This document shows, one piece after another, positions 43,655 through 51,276 of a stretch of 64,000 nucleotides of DNA. Below the pieces are notes generated by a model. The model ran no database searches and was not told the origin of the DNA. It worked only from the letters and a program-made list of their open reading frames with translations. Origin of the DNA: Clostridiaceae bacterium (GTDB lineage Bacteria > Bacillota > Clostridia > Oscillospirales > Acutalibacteraceae); assembly GCA_021769555.1 (NCBI GenBank), contig JAETSR010000001.1:124001-188000 (forward strand). Direction: 5' to 3'. Within the stretch, counting starts at the first letter, position 1, and every line of letters begins with the position of its first letter. The position numbers and the translations under genes were made by a program.

Positions 43655-43958
43655 GGCCGGGAACGGCGTGCGGCTGCACAGCGGGAGAGTTGAGGAAGGG
43701 GGAGGCTTCGCGGTGCAGGGGGAGAGCCTTTTTAAGGAGCCGGAGCAGCTTCTGCCCTATGGGCTCATGAGCGTTGCCGAGGCGGGAAAGGAGGCGGTCA
43801 TGCTGGACGGCTACTGCGCGGGGGTGCCCGGGCCCCCTGACAGCGGGCTGCAGGCCGGGGAGACAAGGCTCTATTCGGCTGGGGGCGCGGAGATACGCCT
43901 GCTCAATGACGGAAGCGTGGTTATTAACGGACAGATATTTGAGCCGAAGGAGGGATGA
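43632..43958 (+). CDS. Small baseplate-region protein
   Basis: 108 residues, ATG 43632 overlapping the hub gene by 23 bases. A beta-rich OB-like or spike-like sequence (VRLHSGRVEEGGGFAVQGES, KEAVMLDGYCAGVPGPPDSG, LQAGETRLYSAGGAEIRLLN) ending in GSVVINGQIFEPKEG, which is the style of baseplate spike or XkdR-like proteins. Function by context. Confidence 0.5.
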   Translation: MWLTRKLRAGNGVRLHSGRVEEGGGFAVQGESLFKEPEQLLPYGLMSVAEAGKEAVMLDGYCAGVPGPPDSGLQAGETRLYSAGGAEIRLLNDGSVVINGQIFEPKEG

Positions 43959-43962
43959 GGCT

Positions 43963-44295
43963 TTGGATTTGATGATAGAGGGCGGGGACTTTGTACCGGG
44001 GCCGGGAGGCCTGCCGATGGCGGTCAGCGGCCTTTCAGAGATACTGAACTATGTGCGCCTGAGCCTGAGCATCAGGCAGGGGGAGTTCCCATATGACAGG
44101 GGCATTGGCAGCAGGCTGCACCTTCTGGACAGGACAGAGGAGCACGCCTGCGAGCGGGCCATAGCTATGGCCAACGAGGCGCTGCTATGGCTGCCGGGGG
44201 TGCGGGTGACGGAGGCCGTTATAGGCGAGGGGGGCATGAGCTTTTTGGTCATGACCCCAATGGGAGAGGGGAGTGTTGAGCTTGGAGAGCTATAA
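43963..44295 (+). CDS. gp25/XkdS-like baseplate wedge protein
   Basis: 110 residues. TTG 43963 is chosen for its 8-base spacing from aaggaggga; ATG 43972 is the alternative. SEILNYVRLSLSIRQGEFPYDRGIG matches the gp25/XkdS family, which starts the sheath and is a lysozyme-like fold without activity. The end overlaps the baseplate J gene. Presence of this gene shows that the element once had a contractile tail. Confidence 0.7.
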   Translation: MDLMIEGGDFVPGPGGLPMAVSGLSEILNYVRLSLSIRQGEFPYDRGIGSRLHLLDRTEEHACERAIAMANEALLWLPGVRVTEAVIGEGGMSFLVMTPMGEGSVELGEL

Positions 44296-45334
44296 AGAGA
44301 TACTTGAGAGGATGAAGAGGGAGTACACGGAGCGAAGCGGCAGCAGGCCTGAGGACGTCTCGGACATAGGGATAAGGCTGCAGGTGATGGCCGGGGAGGT
44401 GTACAGGCTCCAGGCCCGGACGGATTGGCTCCTGCGGCAGGCCTTCCCCCAGACCGCAGGCGGGGAGCGGCTGGACATGCACGGCATGGAGCGGGGGATA
44501 AAGCGCAGGGGCCGGGAGAAGGCCAGGGGCTCCCTGACATTCTCAAGATATGTGCCGGTGAGCTTTGATTTGGTGATACCCAAGGGGACCATCTGCGCGT
44601 CCTCCGGGGAGGCGGTAGAATATGAGACCACAGAGGAGGCGGTGCTCAGGGCTGGGTCGGTCACGGTATCTGTCCCGGCGGCGGCCGTTTTGGAGGGCAG
44701 CGGCGGCAACGCCGCGCCTGGGTACATAAACACCCTGATAACAGAGGTGAACGGCATAAACTATGTGACCAACCCAAAGGCCTTTTCAGGGGGCACGGAC
44801 CCGGAGCCGGATGAGGACTACAGAAAGCGCATACTTGCGGGTATCGGCAGGCTGGAGGGCTTCGGCAGCCCGGGGTACTTTGAGGGCATAGCCTTGGAGC
44901 ATGAGGGGGTGCGCTCGGCCCAGGCGGGTGTCGCAGGCTCGGTGGTGACGGTCTATGTTTGGGGAGACGGCGCGGCGGTGCCCGCGGATGCCATAGCGGC
45001 CCTACAGGAGGAGATAAGCGGCAGGTGCCCCATAGGGGTCACGGCTGAGGTGAAGTCTGCCTCTACAAAGAAAATAGCCGTGGGAGCTTCGCTGAAAATG
45101 CGGGAGGGGGTGGACTACAGCGCCGTGTCCGCTTCCCTTGCAAGCGCTGTGAAGGCCTGGCTCGGCAGGCGCTCTGTGGGTGAGAGCGTCTATATGGCCG
45201 ACATCCAGCGGCTCATTATGGACACGGAGCCGGGCGTGGGAAGGGTCACCTTCGTTGACTCGAGCCGGGACCATGAGGGAGCCCTGGGCGTAGTCCCGGC
45301 GGCGGGCATGGTTGTATTTTCGGAGGCGGCATAA
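44273..45334 (+). CDS. Baseplate J-like protein
   Basis: 353 residues, GTG start 44273. Contains the baseplate J signature GNAAPGYINTLITEVNGINYVTN with the following GGTDPEPDEDYRKRILAGIG, and the middle AIALEHEGVRSAQAGVAGSVVTVYV-type strand (here IALEHEGVRSAQAGV). The N-terminus (RMKREYTERSGSRPEDVSDI) is typical of XkdT. It bridges wedge and fibre in contractile tails. Its stop overlaps the next start by one base. Confidence 0.85.
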   Translation: MLSLESYKEILERMKREYTERSGSRPEDVSDIGIRLQVMAGEVYRLQARTDWLLRQAFPQTAGGERLDMHGMERGIKRRGREKARGSLTFSRYVPVSFDLVIPKGTICASSGEAVEYETTEEAVLRAGSVTVSVPAAAVLEGSGGNAAPGYINTLITEVNGINYVTNPKAFSGGTDPEPDEDYRKRILAGIGRLEGFGSPGYFEGIALEHEGVRSAQAGVAGSVVTVYVWGDGAAVPADAIAALQEEISGRCPIGVTAEVKSASTKKIAVGASLKMREGVDYSAVSASLASAVKAWLGRRSVGESVYMADIQRLIMDTEPGVGRVTFVDSSRDHEGALGVVPAAGMVVFSEAA

Positions 45335-45795
45335 TGAACAGTGTTGAGAACATGAGAAAGATACTGAACAGCTCCGGGGCCTATAAGCCGGACGGCGGCA
45401 GCCTTGTTGACCGGGAGCTTGAGGCCTACGGCGCGGGGCTAATGACGGTGGAGGAGAGCCTCGACCGCCTTGAAGCGGACGTCTTCGCCGCCACAGCGGG
45501 CCCGGAGCGCCTCTCCGCATGGGAGCGCCTCTACAGGCGCCAGGCCTCCTGGGCGGACATGGAGACGAGAAGAAAGGGCGTCGCCGCGGCCCTCTCCCGC
45601 CGGGGCGGGCCGGTGCTCATGAGCGATATGGAGGGCATTCTGGCCGCCGCCGGGATTAAGGGGAGCGCGGGGATGGAGAACGGGACTTTGGTTATAAGCG
45701 TGCAGGAGTATATGGGGGTGACGGAGGCTGAGGCGCGGAAGGTTTTGGGGAGGATGATGTCGGCGGGGGTTTTGTGGGAGGTGAGAGGGGGTTGA
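45334..45795 (+). CDS. YmfQ-like tail protein
   Basis: 153 residues, coupled to baseplate J. Matches the DUF2313/YmfQ pattern: LNSSGAYKPDGGSLVDRELE near the N-terminus, ATAGPERLSAWERLYRR in the middle, and a ferredoxin-like C-terminus (MSDMEGILAAAGIKGSAGME). It follows baseplate J in Mu- and PBSX-type tails. It is the last phage gene; fibre and lysis genes are missing. Confidence 0.65.
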   Translation: MNSVENMRKILNSSGAYKPDGGSLVDRELEAYGAGLMTVEESLDRLEADVFAATAGPERLSAWERLYRRQASWADMETRRKGVAAALSRRGGPVLMSDMEGILAAAGIKGSAGMENGTLVISVQEYMGVTEAEARKVLGRMMSAGVLWEVRGG

Positions 45796-45820
45796 CTGTG
45801 GTTTTTTTATCTGGTAGAAT
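45792..45820 (+). promoter_or_regulatory. Promoter for the DUF4160/DUF2442 pair
   Basis: ttgact at 45792-45797 and tagaat at 45815-45820, separated by 17 bases; it overlaps the end of the YmfQ-like gene, 31 bases ahead of the DUF4160 gene. Confidence 0.65.
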
Positions 45821-45851
45821 ATAAAAAACTGTATGAGGCGGTGTGGGTATA

Positions 45852-46103
45852 ATGCCTGAAATTTGCAGATTTTACGGTATAGTAATCAAAATGTTTTTCA
45901 AACCGCGAGAACATGAGCCTAGCCATATTCACGCCCTGTATGGTGAGCATATCGGAATATTTGACCTGAAGACGATGAGCATGACGGAGGGCGACCTGCC
46001 CGGCAGGGCTCAGGAGCTTGTGAAGGAATGGCTGAAGGTGAATCAGGGTAAGCTTCAGGAGATGTGGGACTCCCAAAAGCTGGGGAAGCTGCCGCCGCTC
46101 TGA
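45852..46103 (+). CDS. DUF4160 protein, possible toxin-antitoxin partner
   Basis: 83 residues from ATG 45852. MPEICRFYGIVIKMFFKPRE then HEPSHIHALYGEHIGIFDLK is the core of DUF4160, a small domain with conserved His residues (here HIHA) found next to DUF2442 proteins. The pair is often predicted to be a toxin-antitoxin module, without firm biochemistry. It has its own promoter and terminator, forming an independent cassette at the edge of the phage remnant. Confidence 0.75.
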   Translation: MPEICRFYGIVIKMFFKPREHEPSHIHALYGEHIGIFDLKTMSMTEGDLPGRAQELVKEWLKVNQGKLQEMWDSQKLGKLPPL

Positions 46104-46116
46104 TGGAGGTGCATGT

Positions 46117-46365
46117 ATGATACCAAAAATCAAGGATATAGAGCCGCTGCCGGATTTTTTCCTCCGTGTTGTCTTTGACGACGGGAAGTCGGTGCTCTAC
46201 GACGTGAAGGAGGATATGGAGCATATAGAGAGCTATCGGGATTTGCGCTCTATTGCGGGCCTGTTCAATCAGGTGCAGCTTGACCAGAGCAGGACATGCG
46301 TGTTCTGGAATGACAGAATAGACCTGCCAAGCGATACTATTTATGAGTTTGGCAGGGTGCAGTAA
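46117..46365 (+). CDS. DUF2442 protein
   Basis: 82 residues; ATG 46117 after atggaggtg. IKDIEPLPDFFLRVVFDDGK, then YDVKEDMEHIESYRDLRSIA and the C-terminal VFWNDRIDLPSDTIYEFG are characteristic of DUF2442. Thirteen bases after the DUF4160 gene and followed by a strong terminator. Likely partner of the upstream gene; which one would be toxic is not known. Confidence 0.8.
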   Translation: MIPKIKDIEPLPDFFLRVVFDDGKSVLYDVKEDMEHIESYRDLRSIAGLFNQVQLDQSRTCVFWNDRIDLPSDTIYEFGRVQ

Positions 46366-46382
46366 AATTTTTAATAACACAG

Positions 46383-46421
46383 AAAATGTCCCTTTAGCTG
46401 AGCTGAAGGGACATTTTTTTT
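46383..46421 (+). terminator. Strong rho-independent terminator
   Basis: Twelve-bp stem (aaaatgtccctt / aagggacatttt) with an 11-base loop and a run of eight T, 18 bases after the DUF2442 gene. The following 160 bases are AT-rich and contain an inverted repeat (ttcttattc / gaataagaa, about 46509-46555) ahead of the next gene. Confidence 0.9.
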
Positions 46422-46584
46422 AAATCTCAAAGATAATGTAAATAAACTGTTAATTGTGAAAATTTAGATGAACTTTAGAGATTCAGATGCTACAATTATC
46501 CTATAAGATTCTTATTCGAGAATTGAGTGCGGCAGGAGTATTTATTGAATAAGAAATCTTAATAACTTAAAAGGAGGTACTTTT

Positions 46585-47151
46585 ATGAAAAAGTATCTAA
46601 TTGCAGTGGCAGCTGCACTGATGTTCTGTCTGCTGGGAGTTTCGGCCTCGGCGAAAGATGTGGACGCAAAGGCGTATAACGCCGCCATGGAGGAACAGGC
46701 AAGGATAGCCGATGAGTGCTATGCGAAGATGGACGCGATAGACCCAAATGGAGTTGACCTCAAAACTCAGAAGGAGATAATGACAGAGGTCTATAAAGCG
46801 GAGGGTTGGACTGTTACCAGCGAAACCCCCAATGCCCGGTCTGCAAATATTGACCCCAAGACCTTGGAGCTGGCCTGCTCCGACATCGACAAGGCCGACC
46901 CTGAGATGAGGGAGAAGATACTTGACGCCAGGGAAAAAATCATTTTCCAAAATGACTGGTACAATGACCTAACCGACGGGGCCTCCGTAGGATACACCGT
47001 TGACCCGATTAACAAGAAGCTCGAGTTCATACCTGCCTTCAGCGAGGTCTTTCCCGGCTGGGACCCGCCGCGGCCGAGTAAGGAGGATGTAACACTGGCT
47101 GCCCCTGTTGAGTCAGTTATTGAAGGAATATGCGCTGCAAAAGCGGCCTGA
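46585..47151 (+). CDS. Secreted protein of unknown function
   Basis: 188 residues with a clear signal peptide (MKKYLIAVAAALMFCLLGVS, cut near ASA-KD). The mature part is helical and charged (AYNAAMEEQARIADECYAKM) with a more polar C-terminal part (DPINKKLEFIPAFSEVFPGW). A single Cys pair could form a disulfide. Ribosome site aaggaggt. No family recognised. An independent unit between two terminators, with an AT-rich upstream region containing an inverted repeat. Confidence 0.6.
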   Translation: MKKYLIAVAAALMFCLLGVSASAKDVDAKAYNAAMEEQARIADECYAKMDAIDPNGVDLKTQKEIMTEVYKAEGWTVTSETPNARSANIDPKTLELACSDIDKADPEMREKILDAREKIIFQNDWYNDLTDGASVGYTVDPINKKLEFIPAFSEVFPGWDPPRPSKEDVTLAAPVESVIEGICAAKAA

Positions 47152-47187
47152 TTTTTACATAAAGCTTCTATACCCTGCCGCACGCAA

Positions 47188-47216
47188 AAGTCCTCCGGCC
47201 CCCCGCCGGAGGACTT
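47188..47216 (+). terminator. Stem-loop after the secreted protein gene
   Basis: Twelve-bp stem (aagtcctccggc / gccggaggactt) with a five-C loop. Short T-content afterwards, so strength is uncertain. Confidence 0.6.
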
Positions 47217-47289
47217 CCTGCATTATCCCCCGCCCACCCGGCATATACATATACCATCACGTCACCAACCCATAAGGAGTTGCATAAAT

Positions 47290-48423
47290 ATGAAAAAAAC
47301 CGTCGCTTTAATGCTCGTTTTCCTGCTGGCCGTTATCTTCCTGCCGGGGCTCGCCGCCAGGGGGGAGGGGGTAGAGATTTCAGCGCCCTCGGCTGTGCTT
47401 ATGGAGGCGGGGACCGGGCGGGTGCTGTTTGAGAAGAACGCCCATGAGGTGCGGCCCTGCGCGTCCATCACAAAGGTCATGACCCTGTGCCTTACCTTCG
47501 ACGCTCTGGAGAGCGGGCAGCTCTCTTTGACCGACCAGCTCTCGGCCTCGGCCCACGCGGCGTCCATGGGGGGTTCGGATATCTGGCTGAAAGAGGGGGA
47601 GCTCATGAGCGTGGACGACCTGATAAAGGCCACGGTGATAATGAGCGCCAACGACGCGGCTGTGGTGCTGGCGGAAAACGTGGCCGGGAGCGAGGAGGCC
47701 TTTGTGGCTAGGATGAACGAGCGGGCCGGGGAGCTGGGCATGGAGGAGACGGTCTTCAAGAACTGCAACGGCCTGGACGAGGAGGGGCATGTGACCAGCG
47801 CCTTTGATGTGGCCCTTATGAGCCGGGAGCTTATAAAGCACGAGAAGATAACCGACTACACCCTCACCTGGATAGAATATGTGCGGGACGGGGCCACCCA
47901 GCTTGTGAACACCAATAAGCTCATAAGGAGCTATCAGGGGATAACCGGCCTCAAGACCGGCACTACCTCTCAGGCCGGGAGCTGTATAACGGCTACAGCC
48001 GAGCGAAACGGCCTTCGGCTCATAGCCGTGATACTGGGGGCCGGGAGCACCGACGACAGGTTTAAGGACGCGGCGGCCCTTCTGGACTACGGCTTCGGGG
48101 GCTGGTCGGTGACGGTGCCCGAGAGCCCCCAGCTTCCCCTGGTGCCGGTAAAGGGGGGCATGGAGGAGACCGTGGAGGCCGAGGCCGGGGAGAGCCCGGA
48201 AATACTGATGGAATCCTCCTCCATGGGGGAGATAGAGGAGCAGATAAGCTGGGTGCCGGAGCTGAAAGCGCCCGTTAAGAAGGGGGACGTCATCGGGAAG
48301 ATAACCTATACCGCCGGTGGGGAGGCCGTGGCCCAGGTGGACATAAAAGCCGCCGGGGACGTGGAGAAGATAAGCTTTTCCTCGGCCTTTACATACCTGT
48401 TCCGGAGCTTTATAGGCCTTTAA
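47290..48423 (+). CDS. dacF: D-alanyl-D-alanine carboxypeptidase
   Basis: 377 residues with a signal peptide ([20 protein letters not shown]). Serine penicillin-binding fold with all three motifs: SITK (Ser59, Lys62), SAN (119-121) and KTGT (from 222). The C-terminal beta domain from about 265 ([20 protein letters not shown]) is the PBP5-type tail, ending with a hydrophobic helix that can anchor the enzyme. It removes the terminal D-Ala from peptidoglycan pentapeptides. Symbol is by family; a dacB name would be equally defensible. Confidence 0.9.
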   Translation: MKKTVALMLVFLLAVIFLPGLAARGEGVEISAPSAVLMEAGTGRVLFEKNAHEVRPCASITKVMTLCLTFDALESGQLSLTDQLSASAHAASMGGSDIWLKEGELMSVDDLIKATVIMSANDAAVVLAENVAGSEEAFVARMNERAGELGMEETVFKNCNGLDEEGHVTSAFDVALMSRELIKHEKITDYTLTWIEYVRDGATQLVNTNKLIRSYQGITGLKTGTTSQAGSCITATAERNGLRLIAVILGAGSTDDRFKDAAALLDYGFGGWSVTVPESPQLPLVPVKGGMEETVEAEAGESPEILMESSSMGEIEEQISWVPELKAPVKKGDVIGKITYTAGGEAVAQVDIKAAGDVEKISFSSAFTYLFRSFIGL

Positions 48424-48467
48424 AAAATATTTCAAAAAAAGTTTTCAGGCAATCTCCGAAACTTGCC

Positions 48468-48496
48468 TTGCAAAATGCTCTGACTTATTGTACAAT
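48468..48496 (+). promoter_or_regulatory. Promoter of pgi
   Basis: ttgcaa at 48468-48473 and tacaat at 48491-48496 with 17-base spacing, 52 bases before the pgi start. Confidence 0.65.
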
Positions 48497-48548
48497 AGAG
48501 GCAGAAAAATCTTTCCGCTCTCTCTGGGCGGGTAAAGGAGTTTTGAAA

Positions 48549-49889
48549 ATGCCGCTAAAATTGGACGACAGGTATTTAAAAGGCTTTGTTTCACAGCACG
48601 AGTACGAGGGTATCAGCGCGCAGGTAAAATGCGCCGCCGAGCAGCTCATGTCCGGAAAGGGCCAGGGCAATGACTTCCTAGGATGGGTCACCCTGCCTGA
48701 GGACTACGATAAGGAGGAATTTGAGCGCATTAAGGCCGCGGCCGAGCGGGTGAAGAAGAACTCCCAGGTGTTCATCGTCATCGGTATCGGCGGCTCCTAT
48801 CTGGGGGCCAGGGCCGCTATTGAGTTCCTAAAGTCCGATAAGTACAATAACCTCCCCAAGGACACCCCGGATATCTACTTCACCGGCAACTCCATCAGCT
48901 CCACCGCGCTGCAGGAGCTGGTGACCATCTGCGAGGGTAAGGACGTATCCATCAACATGATTTCAAAGTCCGGCACCACCACCGAGCCCGCCATCGCCTT
49001 CAGGGTATTCAGGGAGCTTCTTGAGAAGAAGTACGGCAAGGACGGGGCCAGGGAGCGTATCTTCTGCACCACGGATAAAGCCAGGGGCACCCTAAAGCAG
49101 CTGGCCGACAAGGAGGGCTTTGAGACCTTCGTTGTGCCCGACGACGTGGGCGGGCGCTTCTCAGTGCTCACCGCCGTGGGGCTGCTGCCCATTGCCGTTG
49201 CCGGGTGCGATATCGACGCTTTGATGGGCGGGGCCAGGAAGGCCATGAAGGCCTATACCAGCACGGAACTGGATGAGAACGACTGCTATAAGTATGCCGC
49301 CATACGGAACATCCTGTATAATAAGGGAAAATCCGTGGAGGTCATGGTGAGCTATGAGCCCTGCTATGCCATGATGAACGAGTGGTGGAAGCAGCTCTAC
49401 GGCGAGAGCGAGGGCAAGGACCAGAAGGGCCTGTTCCCGGCCTCGGTGGTCTTCTCCACGGACCTGCACTCCCTGGGCCAGTATATCCAGGACGGCCGCA
49501 GGCAGCTCTTTGAGACCGTGGTGCTCATAGACCAGCCCAAGCACCAGGTGGCTCTGGGCAAGGACCCCACGGACGTGGACGGCCTCAACTACCTTGAGGG
49601 GCGCACCATGGCCTTTATAAACGAGAAGGCCTTCGAGGGCACCGTGCTTGCCCATAACGACGGGGGCGTGCCCAATATCGTCCTGCACGCCAGCGATTTC
49701 TCCGAGGACACCCTGGGCCAGATAATCTACTTCTTCGAGAAGGCCTGCGCCATATCCGGCTATCTGCTGGGGGTGAACCCCTTCGACCAGCCCGGCGTTG
49801 AGAGCTACAAGAAGAACATGTTCGCCCTTTTAGGCAAGCCCGGCTATGAGGACCAGAAGGCTGCCCTTGAGGAGCGCATCGGCCGCTGA
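48549..49889 (+). CDS. pgi: Glucose-6-phosphate isomerase
   Basis: 446 residues. ATG 48549 follows aaaggag; a longer in-frame ORF from 48468 overlaps the promoter and is rejected. Sugar-isomerase motifs: [20 protein letters not shown], the phosphate-binding [17 protein letters not shown], and the C-terminal [20 protein letters not shown]. Converts glucose-6-phosphate to fructose-6-phosphate in glycolysis. Single-gene unit with a good promoter; the next gene begins 68 bases later. Confidence 0.95.
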   Translation: MPLKLDDRYLKGFVSQHEYEGISAQVKCAAEQLMSGKGQGNDFLGWVTLPEDYDKEEFERIKAAAERVKKNSQVFIVIGIGGSYLGARAAIEFLKSDKYNNLPKDTPDIYFTGNSISSTALQELVTICEGKDVSINMISKSGTTTEPAIAFRVFRELLEKKYGKDGARERIFCTTDKARGTLKQLADKEGFETFVVPDDVGGRFSVLTAVGLLPIAVAGCDIDALMGGARKAMKAYTSTELDENDCYKYAAIRNILYNKGKSVEVMVSYEPCYAMMNEWWKQLYGESEGKDQKGLFPASVVFSTDLHSLGQYIQDGRRQLFETVVLIDQPKHQVALGKDPTDVDGLNYLEGRTMAFINEKAFEGTVLAHNDGGVPNIVLHASDFSEDTLGQIIYFFEKACAISGYLLGVNPFDQPGVESYKKNMFALLGKPGYEDQKAALEERIGR

Positions 49890-49957
49890 TATGATTTGGA
49901 CCTAAGCAGTCCGGTATTAGGACTGTCAAAATATAACAAAACAAAGGAGAGTCAAAC

Positions 49958-50371
49958 ATGGTTACTCTTTTAACAGGAAAAAAAGGTTCCGGCAAGACAA
50001 AGAAGCTCATCGAGATGGTGAACGTGGCTTTGGAGAAGTCCAACGGCAATGTGGTTGTCATTGAGAAGGGCAAGCAGATGACCTTCAACATCCCCTACGC
50101 CGCAAGGCTCGTTGACTCCGACGCATACGACATCAGGGGCGCCGCCACCCTGCAGGGCTTCATCTGCGGCATATGCGCGGGCAACTACGACGTGACCGAC
50201 ATCTTCGTGGACTCCACCTTGAAGATAACCGGCACGGGCGCCGCTGAGATAGAGGGCCTTGTGGAGGAGCTCAAGAAGCTCAGCGAGGCCGCGGACACCA
50301 ACATCGTCCTCTCCGTGTCCGCCGCCGAGGAGGATATCCCCGCCGGCATGATGGACTGCGTGCTGAAATAA
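49958..50371 (+). CDS. Small P-loop protein of unknown function
   Basis: 137 residues, ribosome site aaaggagag. Walker A at residues 7-14 (GKKGSGKT), followed by a short alpha/beta core (GNVVVIEKGKQMTFNIPYAA, DIFVDSTLKITGTG). It lacks an obvious Walker B, so it may bind nucleotide without rapid hydrolysis. It is a family seen widely in gut Clostridia, whose role I cannot name. Its stop is three bases before the yceD promoter. Confidence 0.6.
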   Translation: MVTLLTGKKGSGKTKKLIEMVNVALEKSNGNVVVIEKGKQMTFNIPYAARLVDSDAYDIRGAATLQGFICGICAGNYDVTDIFVDSTLKITGTGAAEIEGLVEELKKLSEAADTNIVLSVSAAEEDIPAGMMDCVLK

Positions 50372-50374
50372 GGC

Positions 50375-50403
50375 TTGACAAATCACGGTTTGGAAACTAT
50401 AAT
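50375..50403 (+). promoter_or_regulatory. Promoter of the yceD-rpmF unit
   Basis: Consensus ttgaca (50375-50380) and tataat (50398-50403) with a 17-base spacer. Leader to yceD about 65 bases. Confidence 0.85.
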
Positions 50404-50471
50404 ATACTTTGTGAAAGTCCGGCAAAACACTGGCCGGGGGCTTTCGTGAAGCTGCCAGAGGTATATGAGCT

Positions 50472-50957
50472 ATGGAAATTGACCTGAAAAAGCTGTTTGA
50501 GTCGGACGCTTCGGAGCGTCTTGATGTGGAACTGGACCTTTCCGGGGTGGAATTGGGCGGTGCCAAGCCGTTTTGTGCGCCCGTGAAGGTGGAGGCTCTG
50601 CTCAGGGGCTTTGCCGGGTCGGTGGAGCTGAATATCCGGGCGGGGTATACTGTCTGTATGCCCTGCGATAGGTGCGCGGAGCCTGTTACCCGCGAGTATA
50701 CAAGGGAGTTCTCGCACACTTTGGTGAGGGAGAGCCGGGAGGACACGGGGGAGCTTATCACCGTGCCCGGGGAACGGCTGGACCTGGACGCCCTGGTGCT
50801 TGAGGACATCCTGATGGACATGCCCGGGCAGTTCCTGTGCAAGGAGGACTGCAAGGGGCTCTGTCCCAGCTGCGGGAAAAACTGGAACGAGGGGAGCTGC
50901 CAGTGCGGAGCGCCCCAGACTGACCCGCGGCTTGAGATTTTAAGGCAGCTGCTTTGA
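50472..50957 (+). CDS. yceD: YceD / DUF177 ribosome accumulation protein
   Basis: 161 residues with the DUF177 pattern: FAGSVELNIRAGYTVCMPCD followed by RCAEPVTREYTREFSHTLVR, then a VLEDILMDMPGQFLC box and the C-terminal CPSCGKNWNEGSCQCG cluster. Homologues are needed for normal 23S rRNA accumulation and are almost always encoded directly before rpmF, as here (43 bases upstream). Extra cysteines could bind zinc. Confidence 0.85.
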   Translation: MEIDLKKLFESDASERLDVELDLSGVELGGAKPFCAPVKVEALLRGFAGSVELNIRAGYTVCMPCDRCAEPVTREYTREFSHTLVRESREDTGELITVPGERLDLDALVLEDILMDMPGQFLCKEDCKGLCPSCGKNWNEGSCQCGAPQTDPRLEILRQLL

Positions 50958-51000
50958 GATTTTGAAAACACACTTATAAAAGATTAAGGAGGTGCTGAAA

Positions 51001-51186
51001 ATGGCGGTACCCAAGAGAAAACTGTCCAGTGCCCGCAAGAACAAGCGGCGCTCAAACGTGTGGAAGCTGCAGGCCCCCGCGCTGATGAAGTGCCCCCAGT
51101 GCGGCGACTACAAGTCTCCCCACCGCGTCTGCCCCCACTGTGGTTTCTATAACAACAGGAAAGTGGTAGAAGTGAAGGGCGCGTGA
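51001..51186 (+). CDS. rpmF: 50S ribosomal protein L32
   Basis: 61 residues from ATG 51001 after aaggaggtgc. MAVPKRKLSSARKNKRRSNV is the standard L32 start, and the zinc ribbon CPQC...CPHC is complete, so this is the zinc-binding (C+) form. Located after yceD as usual and followed by a terminator. Confidence 0.97.
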   Translation: MAVPKRKLSSARKNKRRSNVWKLQAPALMKCPQCGDYKSPHRVCPHCGFYNNRKVVEVKGA

Positions 51187-51208
51187 GAGAGCGTTGAGTA
51201 ACGAGGAG

Positions 51209-51243
51209 AAGGGAACGCCGGGTATGCGGGCGCTCCCTTTTTT
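51209..51243 (+). terminator. Terminator after rpmF
   Basis: Eleven-bp stem with one A-C mismatch (aagggaacgcc / ggcgctccctt), a 9-base loop and six T. Confidence 0.85.
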
Positions 51244-51276
51244 GTTTAGTATTTTGAGCTTTGGGAGGCCAGGGGT

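Larger units (their letters stand above)
40066..45795 (+). mobile_element. Remnant of a resident contractile-type phage element
   Basis: GC-rich run of ten phage genes in order: capsid remnant, two head-tail candidates, a small gene, LysM protein, XkdQ-like, 108-aa protein, gp25-like, baseplate J and YmfQ-like. Composition matches the host, so the element is old. Tail sheath, tube, tape measure, terminase and lysis genes are not seen to the right; terminase and capsid start may lie far left of the inserted prophage. Confidence 0.75.

Noticed and set aside
47380-48435. 351-codon open frame on the minus strand across dacF
   Set aside because: Opposite an unmistakable D,D-carboxypeptidase; long antisense frames are common in GC-rich DNA and this one has no domain.
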